NCBI GenBank assembly: GCA_905331475.1
Contig: CAJNYU010004144.1
Coordinates: 3,144 to 67,143, forward strand
DNA from: Rotaria socialis
Taxonomy: Eukaryota; Rotifera; Eurotatoria; Philodinida; Philodinidae
Length of the DNA stretch: 64,000 bases
Reading direction: 5' to 3'
Shown: positions 25,023 through 35,518 of the stretch, one piece after another
Layout: each line of letters starts with the position of its first letter
Position numbering within the stretch: position 1 is the stretch's first letter
Position numbers and translations under genes: made by a program
The notes under the pieces: model-generated
The model's input: the letters and a program-made list of their open reading frames with translations, nothing else
What the model was told of the DNA's origin: nothing
The model's database searches: none

Positions 25023-25974
25023 TCAAATAGCAGTATAACCTCCGTCTACTAATAAGTTAGCTCCAGTAATAAATGGACATAAATCGGAAGCAAGAAATAC
25101 AATCATGTTTGCTACTTCTTGTGGTGTACCAATTCGTTTCATACATTGTTTCTGCGCTTGAGTTTGAGCAAATCGCTCCAATGTCATGTTTAACGAGGCT
25201 GCCAACTTACGAACTGGTGGTGTTTCTATAATAGAATAAGCACAATTATGTCTGCAAGCTTACGAAGAATTAATTCATAGGAAAAAAACATACCAATACA
25301 ACCAGGAGAAATAGAATTGCATCGGATATTATATGAACCTAAATCGAGAGCTAAATTTCGTGTCATTTGTATTACAGCACCCTTTGCAGTACTGTACGGA
25401 ACAAAATTTAATGGAGCCACCACTCCGCTTATACTAGCAATTTGAATGATTGAACCTGAACGTTGCTGTTTCAGTAAAGGTACAATATGTTTAGCCATTA
25501 GTGCAAAACCCCGAACATTTACATTGAAAACTTGAGACCACTGAGCAGCTGAAACATCTTCAATAGAACCCACAGTAAAATTAGCTGCCCTAGAAATCAA
25601 CAAGTACAAGAGAGAGAGAAAAAAGTGTCATGTTTTCTTCAATTTGAAATCATTCATACTTACGCATTAACAAGCACATGGATAGTACCCCATTTCTCGA
25701 CTACTTTTGCTACTGCTTCCTCGATTGTTTTTTCATCGGCTGTATCAAGTTTTATGCTCATAATTCTATCTGGTTCTTGATTTCGTGTTGCAATAATGTC
25801 TGCGACTACTTTATCAGCAGCTGCCTTATTGACATCAGATACTACTACTTTAGCACCCTGTAACGCACATGTGTGAGATATAGCAGAACCGATTCCACCA
25901 CCAGCACCAGTAATAACGACAACATTATCAAGTAAAACTTTAGACCAACTTTCGTTTCCTTTTGATGTTGCCAT
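25023..25974 (-). CDS. SDR family oxidoreductase, paralogue 1 of 3
   Basis: Three exons: 25974-25664, 25589-25294 and 25225-25023; 270 codons (269 aa). Classical SDR of FabG/DHRS type: cofactor motif TGAGGGIG at residues 22-29; N-V-N-V at 126-129; catalytic Ser156, Tyr169 and Lys173 (PYSTAK); C-terminal [15 protein letters not shown]. It is soluble, with no targeting sequence. The usual NNAG turn is replaced by NAAAN across the first splice junction, also in the two paralogues. NAD(P)-dependent reduction or oxidation of a carbonyl/hydroxyl substrate is known for the family; the substrate cannot be told. It is the most diverged of the three copies, but intron 2 is identical to that of paralogue 2. 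Confidence 0.9.
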
Positions 25975-26434
25975 TCAAGAGACTGAAGAAACGCTTTATG
26001 ATAACTACAACTGAACGATATTTTTGTTTATTTACTTGCAATCTATAGTCAAAGTGATCAATGCAATATTCAAGCACTAACGTTTAATTTAAGTAGTTTG
26101 AGCGTTGATTTTAGTTCCAACGAGTGAAACTACACTAGAGCTAAGCTACACTAACATAAACCGTCACGGTTGAGATACACTACAACCTTTCTATGCATAT
26201 GCTCTCATCGTGATATCAATGTTAAACGTGACCTCTCATCAATATGAGAGAGGGCGTTCTTTATCAATTATTGACAATAGCTGTACTTATATCAAATATG
26301 CTGGAAGTTTCTCAAAAAAACAAAAACTGAAGGAGACCATGTAGTTATGTTTCAGCGTTCTTCTTTTATTTATAGAGTTCAATATTATATTAAAATAGAA
26401 GCAAAGTCCTTATTTCTTATCGATCGATTTCAAT

Positions 26435-26656
26435 GACAATGATCGTCTAATAAAGTTCTTCTTAAATAGCTGTATATCCTCCGTCTGCTAATAAGTTTGC
26501 ACCAGTTATGAATGGACATAAATCCGAAGCAAGAAAAACAACCAGATTTGCTATTTCTTGTGGTGTACCAATTCGTTTCAGGCATTGTTTCTCCGCATGA
26601 GTTTGAGCCAATTCCTCGATTGATAAATTTAAAGATTCAGCAAGTCTGTAAATTGG
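26435..26656 (-). repeat. Duplicated terminal exon of SDR paralogue 2 next to an N
   Basis: The 222 bp at 26435-26656 are repeated at 26658-26879 with position 26657 being N. The stretch covers nearly all of exon 3 and the start of the 3' flank. The corresponding part of paralogue 3 exists only once. The extra exon has no acceptor left at its own upstream side, so it is probably not used. An unresolved contig overlap is the simplest explanation. Confidence 0.85.
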
Positions 26657-26684
26657 NGACAATGATCGTCTAATAAAGTTCTTC

Positions 26685-27638
26685 TTAAATAGCTGTATAT
26701 CCTCCGTCTGCTAATAAGTTTGCACCAGTTATGAATGGACATAAATCCGAAGCAAGAAAAACAACCAGATTTGCTATTTCTTGTGGTGTACCAATTCGTT
26801 TCAGGCATTGTTTCTCCGCATGAGTTTGAGCCAATTCCTCGATTGATAAATTTAAAGATTCAGCAAGTCTGTAAATTGGTGCTGTCTCTATAATAGAATA
26901 AGCACAATTATGTCTGCAAGCTTACGAAGAATTAATTCATAGGAAAAAAACATACCAATACAACCAGGAGAAACAGAATTGCATCGGATATTATAAGAAC
27001 CTAAATCGAGAGCTAAATTTCGTGTTAATTGTAACACCGCGCCTTTTGTAGTATTGTATGGAACAAAATTCGGTTGAGCTACTACACCACTTATACTGCC
27101 AAACTGAATAATGGAACCTGAACGTTGTTTTTTTAGTAGAGGTACAATATGTTTAATCATCAGTGCATAACCACGAACATTTACATTGAAAACATGAGAC
27201 CAAGCATCAGCTGAAATATCTTCAATAGAACCCACAGTAAAATTGGCTGCTCTAGAAATCAAAAAATACAAGAGAGAGAGAGAAAAAACTGTAATGCTTT
27301 CTTCGATTTGAAATTATTCATACTTACGCATTAACAAGTACATGAATAGTACCCCATTTCTCGGCTACTAATGCTACTGCTTGTTCGATTGCTTGTTCAT
27401 CGACTGTGTCAAGTTCTATGCTCATGATTCGATCTGATTCTTGATTTCGTGTTGCAATAATGTCTGCGACTACTTTATCAGCAGCTGCCTTATCGACATC
27501 AGATACTACTACTTTAGCACCCTGTAACGCACATGTGTGAGATATAGCAGAACCAATTCCACCGCCAGCACCAGTTATAAAGACAACTTTGTCAAGTAAA
27601 ATTTGTGACCAACTTTCGTTTGGTTTTGATGTGGCCAT
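26685..27638 (-). CDS. SDR family oxidoreductase, paralogue 2 of 3
   Basis: Three exons, 27638-27328, 27251-26956 and 26887-26685, with the same splice phases as paralogue 1; 269 aa. Cofactor motif TGAGGGIG, catalytic Ser and PYNTTK (Tyr, Lys) are intact; the NNAG turn is again NAAAN. It differs from paralogue 1 mainly in the second half (for example IEELAQTHAEKQCLKRIG) and from paralogue 3 by only a couple of residues near the N-terminus. A second copy of the final exon lies immediately downstream across an N; if that copy were used the end would move to 26462 with the same residues. Confidence 0.88.
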
Positions 27639-27758
27639 TTCAAAGAGTGAAGCACGAGTTACGATAACGAAGCGAATTATATGAATAGATAAGACTGATA
27701 ACTCTATTTGTTCAATTGTCGTGTATATGCGGAGGGGTAGATGAAAAATTGAAACATA

Positions 27759-28972
27759 TCATATGTATCTAATTGAATATAACTTAAATTAGTATTCCAG
27801 ATGTCTCTTTTAATATAATTCTACGCATAATTTCAAGTAAATGTAATTTTAATCATAATTATTTCGAGCAAATATAAACATTTGGATGTGGGCGTGTCTA
27901 TGAAGTGAAGACGAAAGCATACATCTCACACGCACAACTATCAGATCATCCTCGTCACATTTTTCGTAATATACCATGTACTGGCATACTACGGGCTGGA
28001 CGTACATGTTTAAATGTTAAAGATTTCATAATAGAGTTAACTCATATTGACGTATCGCTGCTATTGAATGACTAACAACCAAGCTGCCTACACAAAGCAT
28101 TCAACAACTTCTTTGAATTGAACATAGCAGAACTTGTATCACAGGATATGAATGGAACGGTATATCACAAATTGCATCAAAAACTGTTATATAAGTCGAG
28201 AAGGCGAGAAAAGCTACTCAAATTAAATTTGAATGATCCCATGCGATCATCTCAAGTATTAGAAATAAAAACATGGGGCAAAATCATCATATTTTCCAGC
28301 TATCGATTTGAAAACTTTTACCGTTGGTGGTATCGATCATATGTATCTCATGGTTTCACGATCTCTACAGACTCTATCAGCAATGAAAGCAACGGCAATA
28401 TCATTCATGGGATATGTCTATTCATCTGAAATATTTTTCTTCAAATATCTTTAAAAAGCGGCAACATTTTTCATTCACAAAATAAAAATTAGAAAAACCC
28501 TGCAGTGATGCAAACTAATCCACATCCTCATGATAGATACACTGTCAATTGTAAACACTTTGGGTGTAACAATAAAGAGAGGAAGGCGAAATAATAATAA
28601 TAACTATTTTAATTCCTTCGCACTGTTCTAGGTTAAAACACTTTGTTTTAATTAAAATTGAACACGTAAAATTTGCCCAAAATATGATTCAATATCAATC
28701 ATCAAATTTATTCAAGGTGCATAGTAAAGTGCAATCAGAAGCTTGTAAAACGTCATGGAATTCCACCGATGAAATTTTTATTAATTATTAACGTTTTTAA
28801 AGAAGATTGATATTGACACTATTTCATATCAATGTTCTTCTGTGGTCTATTTAAACTGTTTTTCTCTTTTAATTTGCACATGAGTACACAAACGGTCACT
28901 CGATAGAAATTTCCCAAGCAGAAAGAGAGTGTAGATGTATGCTTTTTCTTCACTTCATACTCACACACACAC
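27759..28972. other. Unique spacer between duplicated units
   Basis: 1.2 kb not shared between the two units. A 103-codon plus-strand ORF (28118-28429) has no signal peptide, domain or splice partner and I do not call it. A short CA run at 28961-28972 abuts the left breakpoint of unit B. Confidence 0.5.
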
Positions 28973-29012
28973 AAACTTTAGACCAACTTTCGTTTCCTTT
29001 TGATTTTGCCAT
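28973..29012 (-). pseudogene. Truncated 5' relic of an SDR exon 1
   Basis: The minus strand begins with ATG and encodes 13 residues nearly identical to the N-terminus of paralogue 1 (Thr3 to Lys), then ends abruptly at the duplication breakpoint next to a CA repeat. It is the leftover of exon 1 carried along by the duplication and cannot make a protein. Confidence 0.85.
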
Positions 29013-29278
29013 TCAAGAGACTGAAGAAACGCTTTATAATAACTATAACTGAACGATATTTTTGTTTATTTACTTGCAATCTATAGTCAAAGTGATCAAT
29101 GCAATATTCAAGCACCAACGTTTAATTCAAGTAGTTTGAGCGTTGATTTTAGTTCCAACGACTGAAACTACACTAGAGCTAAGCTACACTAACATAAACC
29201 GTCACGGTTGAGATACACTACAACCTTTCTATTCATATGCTCTCATCGTGGTATCAATGCTAAGCGTGACCTCCCCTC

Positions 29279-29520
29279 CCCAGGTCGACTGATCCGATAT
29301 CGGATCCTCAGTGTCGGAATCCTATGAACTTCCGATGACATACAACGGTTTTTCCTTGGAATTCATAGGAATTCGACAGTGAGGATCCGACATCGATTCC
29401 TCGACCCGGAATCCAACGATAATTCTGTAAGATCTGACAGGATCCGATAAAACCCTATTGGATTCCAGTCGGATCGGATGTGTTCCGATAGGTGCCTACT
29501 GTCGGATTGCTCGACCTGGG
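29279..29520. mobile_element. 242-bp insertion with CCCAGGTCGA inverted ends
   Basis: It starts CCCAGGTCGA and ends TCGACCTGGG, a perfect 10-bp inverted repeat. The same site in unit A (near 26230-26240) is empty: there GTGACCTCTCATCAATATG runs uninterrupted. Here, GTGACCTCCCCTC precedes the element and TCAATATG follows it. The interior has many short palindromes around GGATCC/GGAATTC and TCCGATATCGGA, and no ORF. It resembles the right part of the element at 10394-11281 and shares its CCCAGGTC ends. The target-site duplication is not clear. Superfamily unknown. Confidence 0.75.
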
Positions 29521-29743
29521 TCAATATGAGAGAGGGCGTTCTTTATCACTTATTGACAATACCTGTACTTACATCAAATATGCTGGAAGTTTCTCAAAAA
29601 AACAAAAACTGAAGGAGATCATGTAGTTATGTTTCAGTGATCTTTTTTTTTTTATAGAGTTCAATATTATATTAAAATAGAAGCAAAGTCCTTATTTCTT
29701 ATCGATCGATTTCAACGACAATGATCGTCTAATAAAGTTCTTC

Positions 29744-30697
29744 TTAAATAGCTGTATATCCTCCGTCTGCTAATAAGTTTGCACCAGTTATGAATGGACA
29801 TAAATCCGAAGCAAGAAAAACAACCAGATTTGCTATTTCTTGTGGTGTACCAATTCGTTTCAGGCATTGTTTCTCCGCATGAGTTTGAGCCAATTCCTCG
29901 ATTGATAAATTTAAAGATTCAGCAAGTCTGTAAATTGGTGCTGTCTCTATAATAGAATAAGCACAATTATGTCTGCAAGCTTACGAAGAATTAATTCATA
30001 GGAAAAAAACATACCAATACAACCAGGAGAAACAGAATTGCATCGGATATTATAAGAACCTAAATCGAGAGCTAAATTTCGTGTTAATTGTAACACCGCG
30101 CCTTTTGTAGTATTGTATGGAACAAAATTCGGTTGAGCTACTACACCACTTATACTGCCAAACTGAATAATGGAACCTGAACGTTGTTTTTTTAGTAGAG
30201 GTACAATATGTTTAATCATCAGTGCATAACCACGAACATTTACATTGAAAACATGAGACCAAGCATCAGCTGAAATATCTTCAATAGAACCCACAGTAAA
30301 ATTGGCTGCTCTAGAAATCAAAAAATACAAGAGAGAGAGAGAAAAAACTGTAATGCTTTCTTCGATTTGAAATTATTCATACTTACGCATTAACAAGTAC
30401 ATGAATAGTACCCCATTTCTCGGCTACTAATGCTACTGCTTGTTCGATTGCTTGTTCATCGACTGTGTCAAGTTCTATGCTCATGATTCGATCTGATTCT
30501 TGATTTCGTGTTGCAATAATGTCTGCGACTACTTTATCAGCAGCTGCCTTATCGACATCAGATACTACTACTTTAGCACCCTGTAACGCACATGTGTGAG
30601 ATATAGCAGAACCAATTCCACCGCCAGCACCAGTTATAAAGACAACTTTGTCAAGTAAAATTTGTGACCAACTTTCGGTTGCTTTTGATGTGGCCAT
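29744..30697 (-). CDS. SDR family oxidoreductase, paralogue 3 of 3
   Basis: Three exons, 30697-30387, 30310-30015 and 29946-29744; 269 aa. It is the product of the 3.06-kb duplication: exon and intron sequences match paralogue 2 almost base for base, with residues 6-7 (AT versus PN) the visible protein difference. All SDR motifs (TGAGGGIG, Ser, PYNTTK, ITGANLLADGGY) are intact. The near-identity and shared upstream ~120 bp suggest a recent event and the same regulation as paralogue 2. Confidence 0.9.
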
Positions 30698-30817
30698 TTC
30701 AGAGAATGAAGCACGAGTTACGATAACGAAGCGAATTATATGAATAGATAAGACTGATAACTCTATTTGTTCAATTGTCGTGTATATGCGGAGGGGTAGA
30801 TGAAAAATTGAAACATA

Positions 30818-31355
30818 AAACTTGTATATAAGTGGACCAAGTGTTTATCACATGAACAACAGGCGAGACTAATCAGTTTACTTAATTTTGTATCAGTTAA
30901 GCAAGGGGAATTAGTTTTTCGCATGAAGTGAAGAATTTAGAGAGTCCTTTGAAAAAGATTAATTGGATCAGGCAATGAATTTCAATTAAACTAAACGATG
31001 TTGTGTTTTAGTTCTCCTACATCTCAAAATACCACTGTTCAAAAAGAAATCGAATCAGAAACGGATCACTGCATATTTTTAACCACCTTCATTGAGCTCT
31101 ATTTTATCTTACATTGAGGCATTCACTGCATAAATATTCATTTCTATCTTGAAAGAAAAAGGGATATATATATACAGTTTATTTATTTCAATAACTGGTA
31201 ATAAGTAGTTGTTTTCATTGTTAAAAATTAGCGTTGGGTTGTTTTCTTCCAATCTTTTTCTTATACACAGAAACCAAAAATTTTAAACAAATCATCAACT
31301 AAAATGACATGATAATGCATTTTTTTTGAAAAACTTAATGTTCAATTATTCGTAT
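30818..31355. other. Intergenic, nothing recognised
   Basis: Spacer between the duplication and the 3' end of the CAP gene. No ORF or repeat supported. Confidence 0.45.
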
Positions 31356-32231
31356 TTAAGCGAAACGTTGATTTTCAAGATCACTACGAGGTTGTACATT
31401 CTCCATATATTGATTCGGATAATTACCAGGCGGGAAATAAACTGCAACACCATACCTAAATCAAACGCACAAATATATTTTTATTTACCAAAAACAAAAC
31501 AATTAAGTCTACCATTGTTTTTTATCTGGTGTTCGACAACGACCAAAGCCAACTTCTCTTGTACCTTTCCACACTAATTGTGAAAAGTGAAGACTATTTT
31601 CTTGTAAATCAACATTAAAATCATGTTGATCGAACTCGCGATACCATATCTTAGTAAGGCGCTCGCCAGTGAGTAGAGGTCCAATATAAAAAGCCAGATT
31701 TTCACCTAACACTGATCCCTTATAACGTCTCCATGGGTCAGGACTATGTTGAAGTTGATTCTTTTTCACTAATTCACGTGCCCAGTCCGTCGCAACTTTA
31801 TTTAAATATTCATTCTGTTGTAATGGTACTGCACCATGTTGTAGTCGGAATGAATTATGTGCCATCAATGCTTCAACAGCAAATTTCGAATCATCATAAT
31901 CATCAATCATTAATGGACTTTCCGATGAATCTTGTAGATTTCGTTCAATGGGTATAAATAGAGTTTGTTTTGGTTTTGCAATACCCCAATCTTTATTATA
32001 TAAACGTTTTTCACCAGTTGTTGGATCAATTTCATTTAATTTTCGATGATGACGAAAATAGCAGCATATTGCTACGTTAACAGCAATTAGTACAACAACA
32101 CCGATTGAAAGAATTAACCAAACATACCAATATTGTTGAAAAAAGGAACCTACTTTATCAGGCGAATCCAAAGAGAAAAGTTGTGAAAAAACACCAGTGA
32201 AAGATCCAAACGGATTAGTTGAACCGCTCAT
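31356..32231 (-). CDS. Membrane-anchored CAP-superfamily protein (GAPR-1/GLIPR2-like)
   Basis: Two exons, 32231-31513 and 31455-31356, with a 57-bp intron; 273 codons (272 aa). No signal peptide: an N-terminal ~35 residues, one transmembrane helix (WLILSIGVVVLIAVNVAICC), then a basic stop-transfer (RHHRK), giving a single-pass protein. The CAP domain fills the C-terminal half: AHNSFRLQHGAVPL, an alpha-helix with WA.ELV, GENLAF, HFSQLVWKGTREVGFG and the closing VAVYFPPGNY. The conserved His and Glu pairs of the CAP cavity are present (AHN, GEN, HFSQ). Relatives act as secreted or membrane-linked sterol/lipid-binding or matrix proteins; the role here is inferred. The anchor N-terminal to the domain is unusual for GAPR-1 types. 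It may be a type II ectodomain or face the cytosol. Confidence 0.85.
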
Positions 32232-33191
32232 TGTTGTGTTTATGACAAATAAATTATAGAGATTGAATTTTTAATCTAAAATTTAATTTTAGAAAAACAT
32301 AGAATTATCTTCAATTCATAGTAAAGAGAAGATCATTTTCGAACTTCGATTTAATGTATTACGCGATTGTGACATCGCAAGCGCTTACCTTTTCCATCAA
32401 AACAAATGTTAAGGATTTCTAATAGACACACATTCACTTTTTTTTTTGAAAGAAAATAAATTGAAAAGACTAATCCACTTGGTGCGAAAATTTACTTTCT
32501 GACATACCGATGTGGGTTCATATTTACTGCAAAAGAAAAGTTGTCACTTTATGCATTAGACATCGTTTCATTTATTTTTCGTTGCTGTGATCAAAAAACG
32601 CATTCGTGTCTCTCTCTTGGTCGATATTTCGCACCCGGGAGAAAAACGTTGACGCAAAAATCAATGTCTTGTTTGTTTTTTGTATTTCGGCATGACGAGC
32701 AGCAACTCAACAAAGCGAATGGCAAGACGCTTTCAAGTTTTTTACATGTAAATGCTTTTTCATCCGAGAAAAGGAAAAGAAAAAAAGGTATTTGTTTGAT
32801 TTAGAATTTTGTTGTTTTCATCCTTTGATAAAAGTCGTTCAAACCTATGCACACAATGGATTATAATCATTCAAATATAAATTAATGATAATGAAATCAA
32901 TAAAAATTTATGAATTCTGTATATCTCTCAGAGAGTCGGGTATCTATTCGTATTATAAATTGTTCCGTTTAAAAAATACTGACGTGCTCCTATAAATGAT
33001 GAGAAATATTTTTCTTCGATTGGTAAAGTGAAGCAATAAGAATTCATACATATGAAGTGTCCTCTTAGCAACAAAAACTCATTCTCAATATTTCTTCTTA
33101 TGAATAGATATAGAATGTGAATAATTCCATAGCATGCGCGTCATTTCAAGATAATCGAAAATTCAAAGTATTCATAGCCTATTTCGTAGGC
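32232..33191. other. Intergenic, nothing recognised
   Basis: 5' flank of the CAP gene and spacer. An 87-codon plus-strand ORF at 32541 has no recognisable features and is not called. Confidence 0.45.
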
Positions 33192-33369
33192 CAGTGGCGG
33201 ATCCAGAAAATCTGTTAGGGAGTGGCGCTCCTGGCCAAAAAACAGTTTTTCAAGTCTAGTTGAGGCAGAACGACTATTTTCTGTTGCATTTCTGCTGAGG
33301 AAAATCGAAAAAAAATTTCTTAAGGGGGGTGGCGATCGCTGGATAGCCTAACGGGTAGATCCGCCACTG
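33192..33369. mobile_element. 178-bp hAT-type MITE with 8-bp target duplication
   Basis: It begins CAGTGGCGGATCC and ends with the matching inverted GGATCT-like terminus AGATCCGCCACTG. It is flanked on both sides by the direct repeat TCGTAGGC (33184-33191 and 33370-33377). CAGTGGCGGATC ends plus an 8-bp duplication are the hallmark of hAT superfamily miniature elements found in many animals. The interior is non-coding. Confidence 0.9.
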
Positions 33370-33985
33370 TCGTAGGCTTACAATTATACATATTCATACG
33401 CAATTTTATAAAAAAAATGCGAAGATATTACTATTGTAAATATCGACGTACTGGATACCATATGTTGATTATTACAAAATTGGTTTCGAGTACATTTTTA
33501 ATACGTTGATTTCGTTCTAACTATAATGAAACAAAAGGTTCTGGTATTTTGAAGTATTCACGTGTGACATTAACTGTAAACACTTTCGGCAGTATTTGCA
33601 GTAAAGTAGCGTGAAAGAGAGAATTTTGATTTGACTCATACGATCAAGTCATATGACATAATTCCTTTCATTATTATAATAGAAGAAAGAAACATTTTGT
33701 TTTCTGTTAAATTGATGAAATAGAATTTCATACAAATGAAAATTGAAAATCAACTGGAAAGGTTTTTTCTATTGAAATTCCATGATAGTAAAATTAAACA
33801 ACACAAAACAAACTTAGCCTATATGTGAAACCTGCTATGTTTGTTATTTTCTTCAGACTAGCCAGCAAGCATAGTTTTGACATTCAATGAATCGACTCAC
33901 CAGATGTAAACATGAAATCTTTGCTAATGTATGATGCCGTAGTGTGCCGTTCTCTTTTTATTTTTTGATCAATTTAAATAAAATA

Positions 33986-34113
33986 GGCCGAAAGCACACT
34001 AGACAAATTAAGACTGAATTAAGCATCGTGATTGGTTAATTCAGATTTAAATCATCTTTTGAAGACAAATTAGTGGTTAATTCAGTTTTAATTTGTCTAG
34101 TGTGTTTTCGGCC
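33986..34113. mobile_element. 128-bp MITE with ~37-bp terminal inverted repeats
   Basis: The left arm GGCCGAAAGCACACTAGACA pairs with the right arm (reverse complement GGCCGAAAACACACTAGACA). The match extends through AAATTAAGACTGAATTAA with only two mismatches over ~37 bp. The trinucleotide ATA flanks both sides (33983-33985, 34114-34116). About 54 bp of unique centre contain a partial internal repeat (TTAATTCAG words). No ORF. The 3-bp ATA duplication hints at a PIF/Harbinger-like element, but the class is uncertain. Confidence 0.8.
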
Positions 34114-34695
34114 ATACTACGCCCTACTTCATCTTGAAAGAAACGATTTCAACAGCAAAAAGAGTAATTATAAGTTTTTCAGATTTGAGATTTTCTCAAT
34201 TTAATATTCAATACACATGTTTTTTTTTCTCAAAATCATTTTCATATTGCTGTTTATAAAGAAAACTAAGATAATCATCATCCATTTAGAATGTATCATT
34301 TTGTCGTTATGATTCTTTCATTGGTAGTTACAGCAACAAGAATGACGCATGGAAAATGTTCGGCACTTTTGGTAATATCAATGGGTATGTATCAATCGGT
34401 CCATTGAATTACACATATCTAGATTCTTTTGCACTGTTCTTTTCTTGTCTTTTCCATAATATTCTTATACATTAAGTTACGCAGTCGTTCTTTTTCTCCT
34501 GTGGTTATTCCAAGGAAAGTTTCTTTTTCTTTTCTATTTAGTGCGTCTTTCCACTATCTTACCAAATAATCAGACTGCACATTCTCTAGTCGAACTAGTA
34601 ATAATTCTTCTATTTTCTGACGAGTAACAAATTCTCCTATATAAATAGACAAATAACCAAACGCATTATCGCTAGTAGATTTTGACGAAAAGAAA
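34114..34695. other. 5' flank of the smoothelin-domain gene
   Basis: No gene recognised. Further upstream exons of the next gene could lie here, but none with a clear splice donor in frame was found. Confidence 0.35.
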
Positions 34696-35518
34696 ATGGT
34701 ATCAGTTAATTCGATTGAAGATGAAGCCGAGCTGCAAAAAATGGTTCTAATTTTTGTTCGAGGTGTTTTTATTTTAAATAACAATTTTCTTTTTGTCCTC
34801 GTACAGTTATCTGCAGCAAAAGATCCTGATGAACGTAAAATTATTCGTACACGTTTATTAGAAGTGAAAAAAACAAATAGTGGTATACAACCATTTTTCA
34901 TGTTGGAAAATTGAAGAATACAAAAATGTTTTGTTTTTACTTTTTACTAACTCATAGAAAAACGTGAAAACGAACGAGTTCAACGTGAGCAACGTCGAGA
35001 CGACGATATTAAACGACGCAGTCAAGCTCAAGTTGAAGAAAATCTTCAACGTATGAAAATATTCGAAGAAACAGCAAAAAGTTTTGGTACGAAAATTGAA
35101 ACACAAGCTGATAAGTTGAAAGAACAAGCACTTAAAGATAAACAAGCCTATATTGAAAAGGAACGAAAAGCGTAAGAAACCTTCATGTTTGATTTCATGT
35201 TAAATATACTCTTGGCTATTTTCATAGTGAATTAGCACGTATTGAAACAGCAGCTAAACAACATTTATCAGCAAGTATAGGTGAAGATCGGAATGAAGCC
35301 TTCACAAAAGTATGTTCGATTGAATATAATTTCTCTTATCTCAAATATATGTTTTAGCAACGCCAACAATGGGCTGTTGAAGATAAAAAAGTTGAAGATA
35401 AAAATCTCAAAGATCTGTCAAAATTTACCTCAAATACAATGTGTAAGTTTTTTTTATAAACGAAAAACATGAGATTGAAATATTTTGTTTTTTACACAAA
35501 TTTCTAGCTAAACAATAA
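34696..35518 (+). CDS. Smoothelin-domain coiled-coil protein
   Basis: Six exons: 34696-34743, 34807-34882, 34958-35171, 35228-35309, 35358-35442 and 35508-35518. All introns are GT...AG, and the total is 172 codons (171 aa). The N-terminal IEDEAELQKMLSAAKDPDER..IRTRLLEV stretch matches the smoothelin domain found near the N-terminus of smoothelins, actin-associated cytoskeletal proteins of contractile cells. The rest is a long charged helix (REQRRDDDIKRR, KLKEQALKDKQAYIEKERKAELARIE), very likely coiled coil. No calponin-homology domain follows, unlike vertebrate smoothelin, so it is a short form. The first donor is GTTCTA, weaker than the others. The last exon is only 11 nt (Ser-Lys-Gln-stop completion). 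AATAAA near 35573. Confidence 0.75.

Larger units (their letters stand above)
25935..27758. repeat. Segmental duplication, unit A
   Basis: This stretch reappears at 28973-30817. Offsets are 3038 at the left end and 3059 at the right; the change is explained by a 242-bp insertion in unit B and a 223-bp extra stretch in unit A. It runs from within exon 1 of paralogue 1 through the whole of paralogue 2 and its 5' flank. Both ends are sharp: the left at AAACTTTAG, the right at GAAACATA. Confidence 0.9.
28973..30817. repeat. Segmental duplication, unit B
   Basis: Second copy of 25935-27758. It begins inside what was exon 1 of a paralogue-1-like gene, contains paralogue 3, and ends in the shared 5' flank. 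It carries the 242-bp insertion at 29279-29520 that is absent from unit A. Confidence 0.9.

Noticed and set aside
26462-26656. Separate truncated SDR gene
   Set aside because: It is the duplicated last exon next to an N, most likely an assembly join, and not an independent gene.
28118-28429. 103-codon plus-strand ORF between the duplicated SDR units
   Set aside because: No signal peptide, domain, paralogue or polyadenylation context; length is within chance for this much AT-rich DNA.
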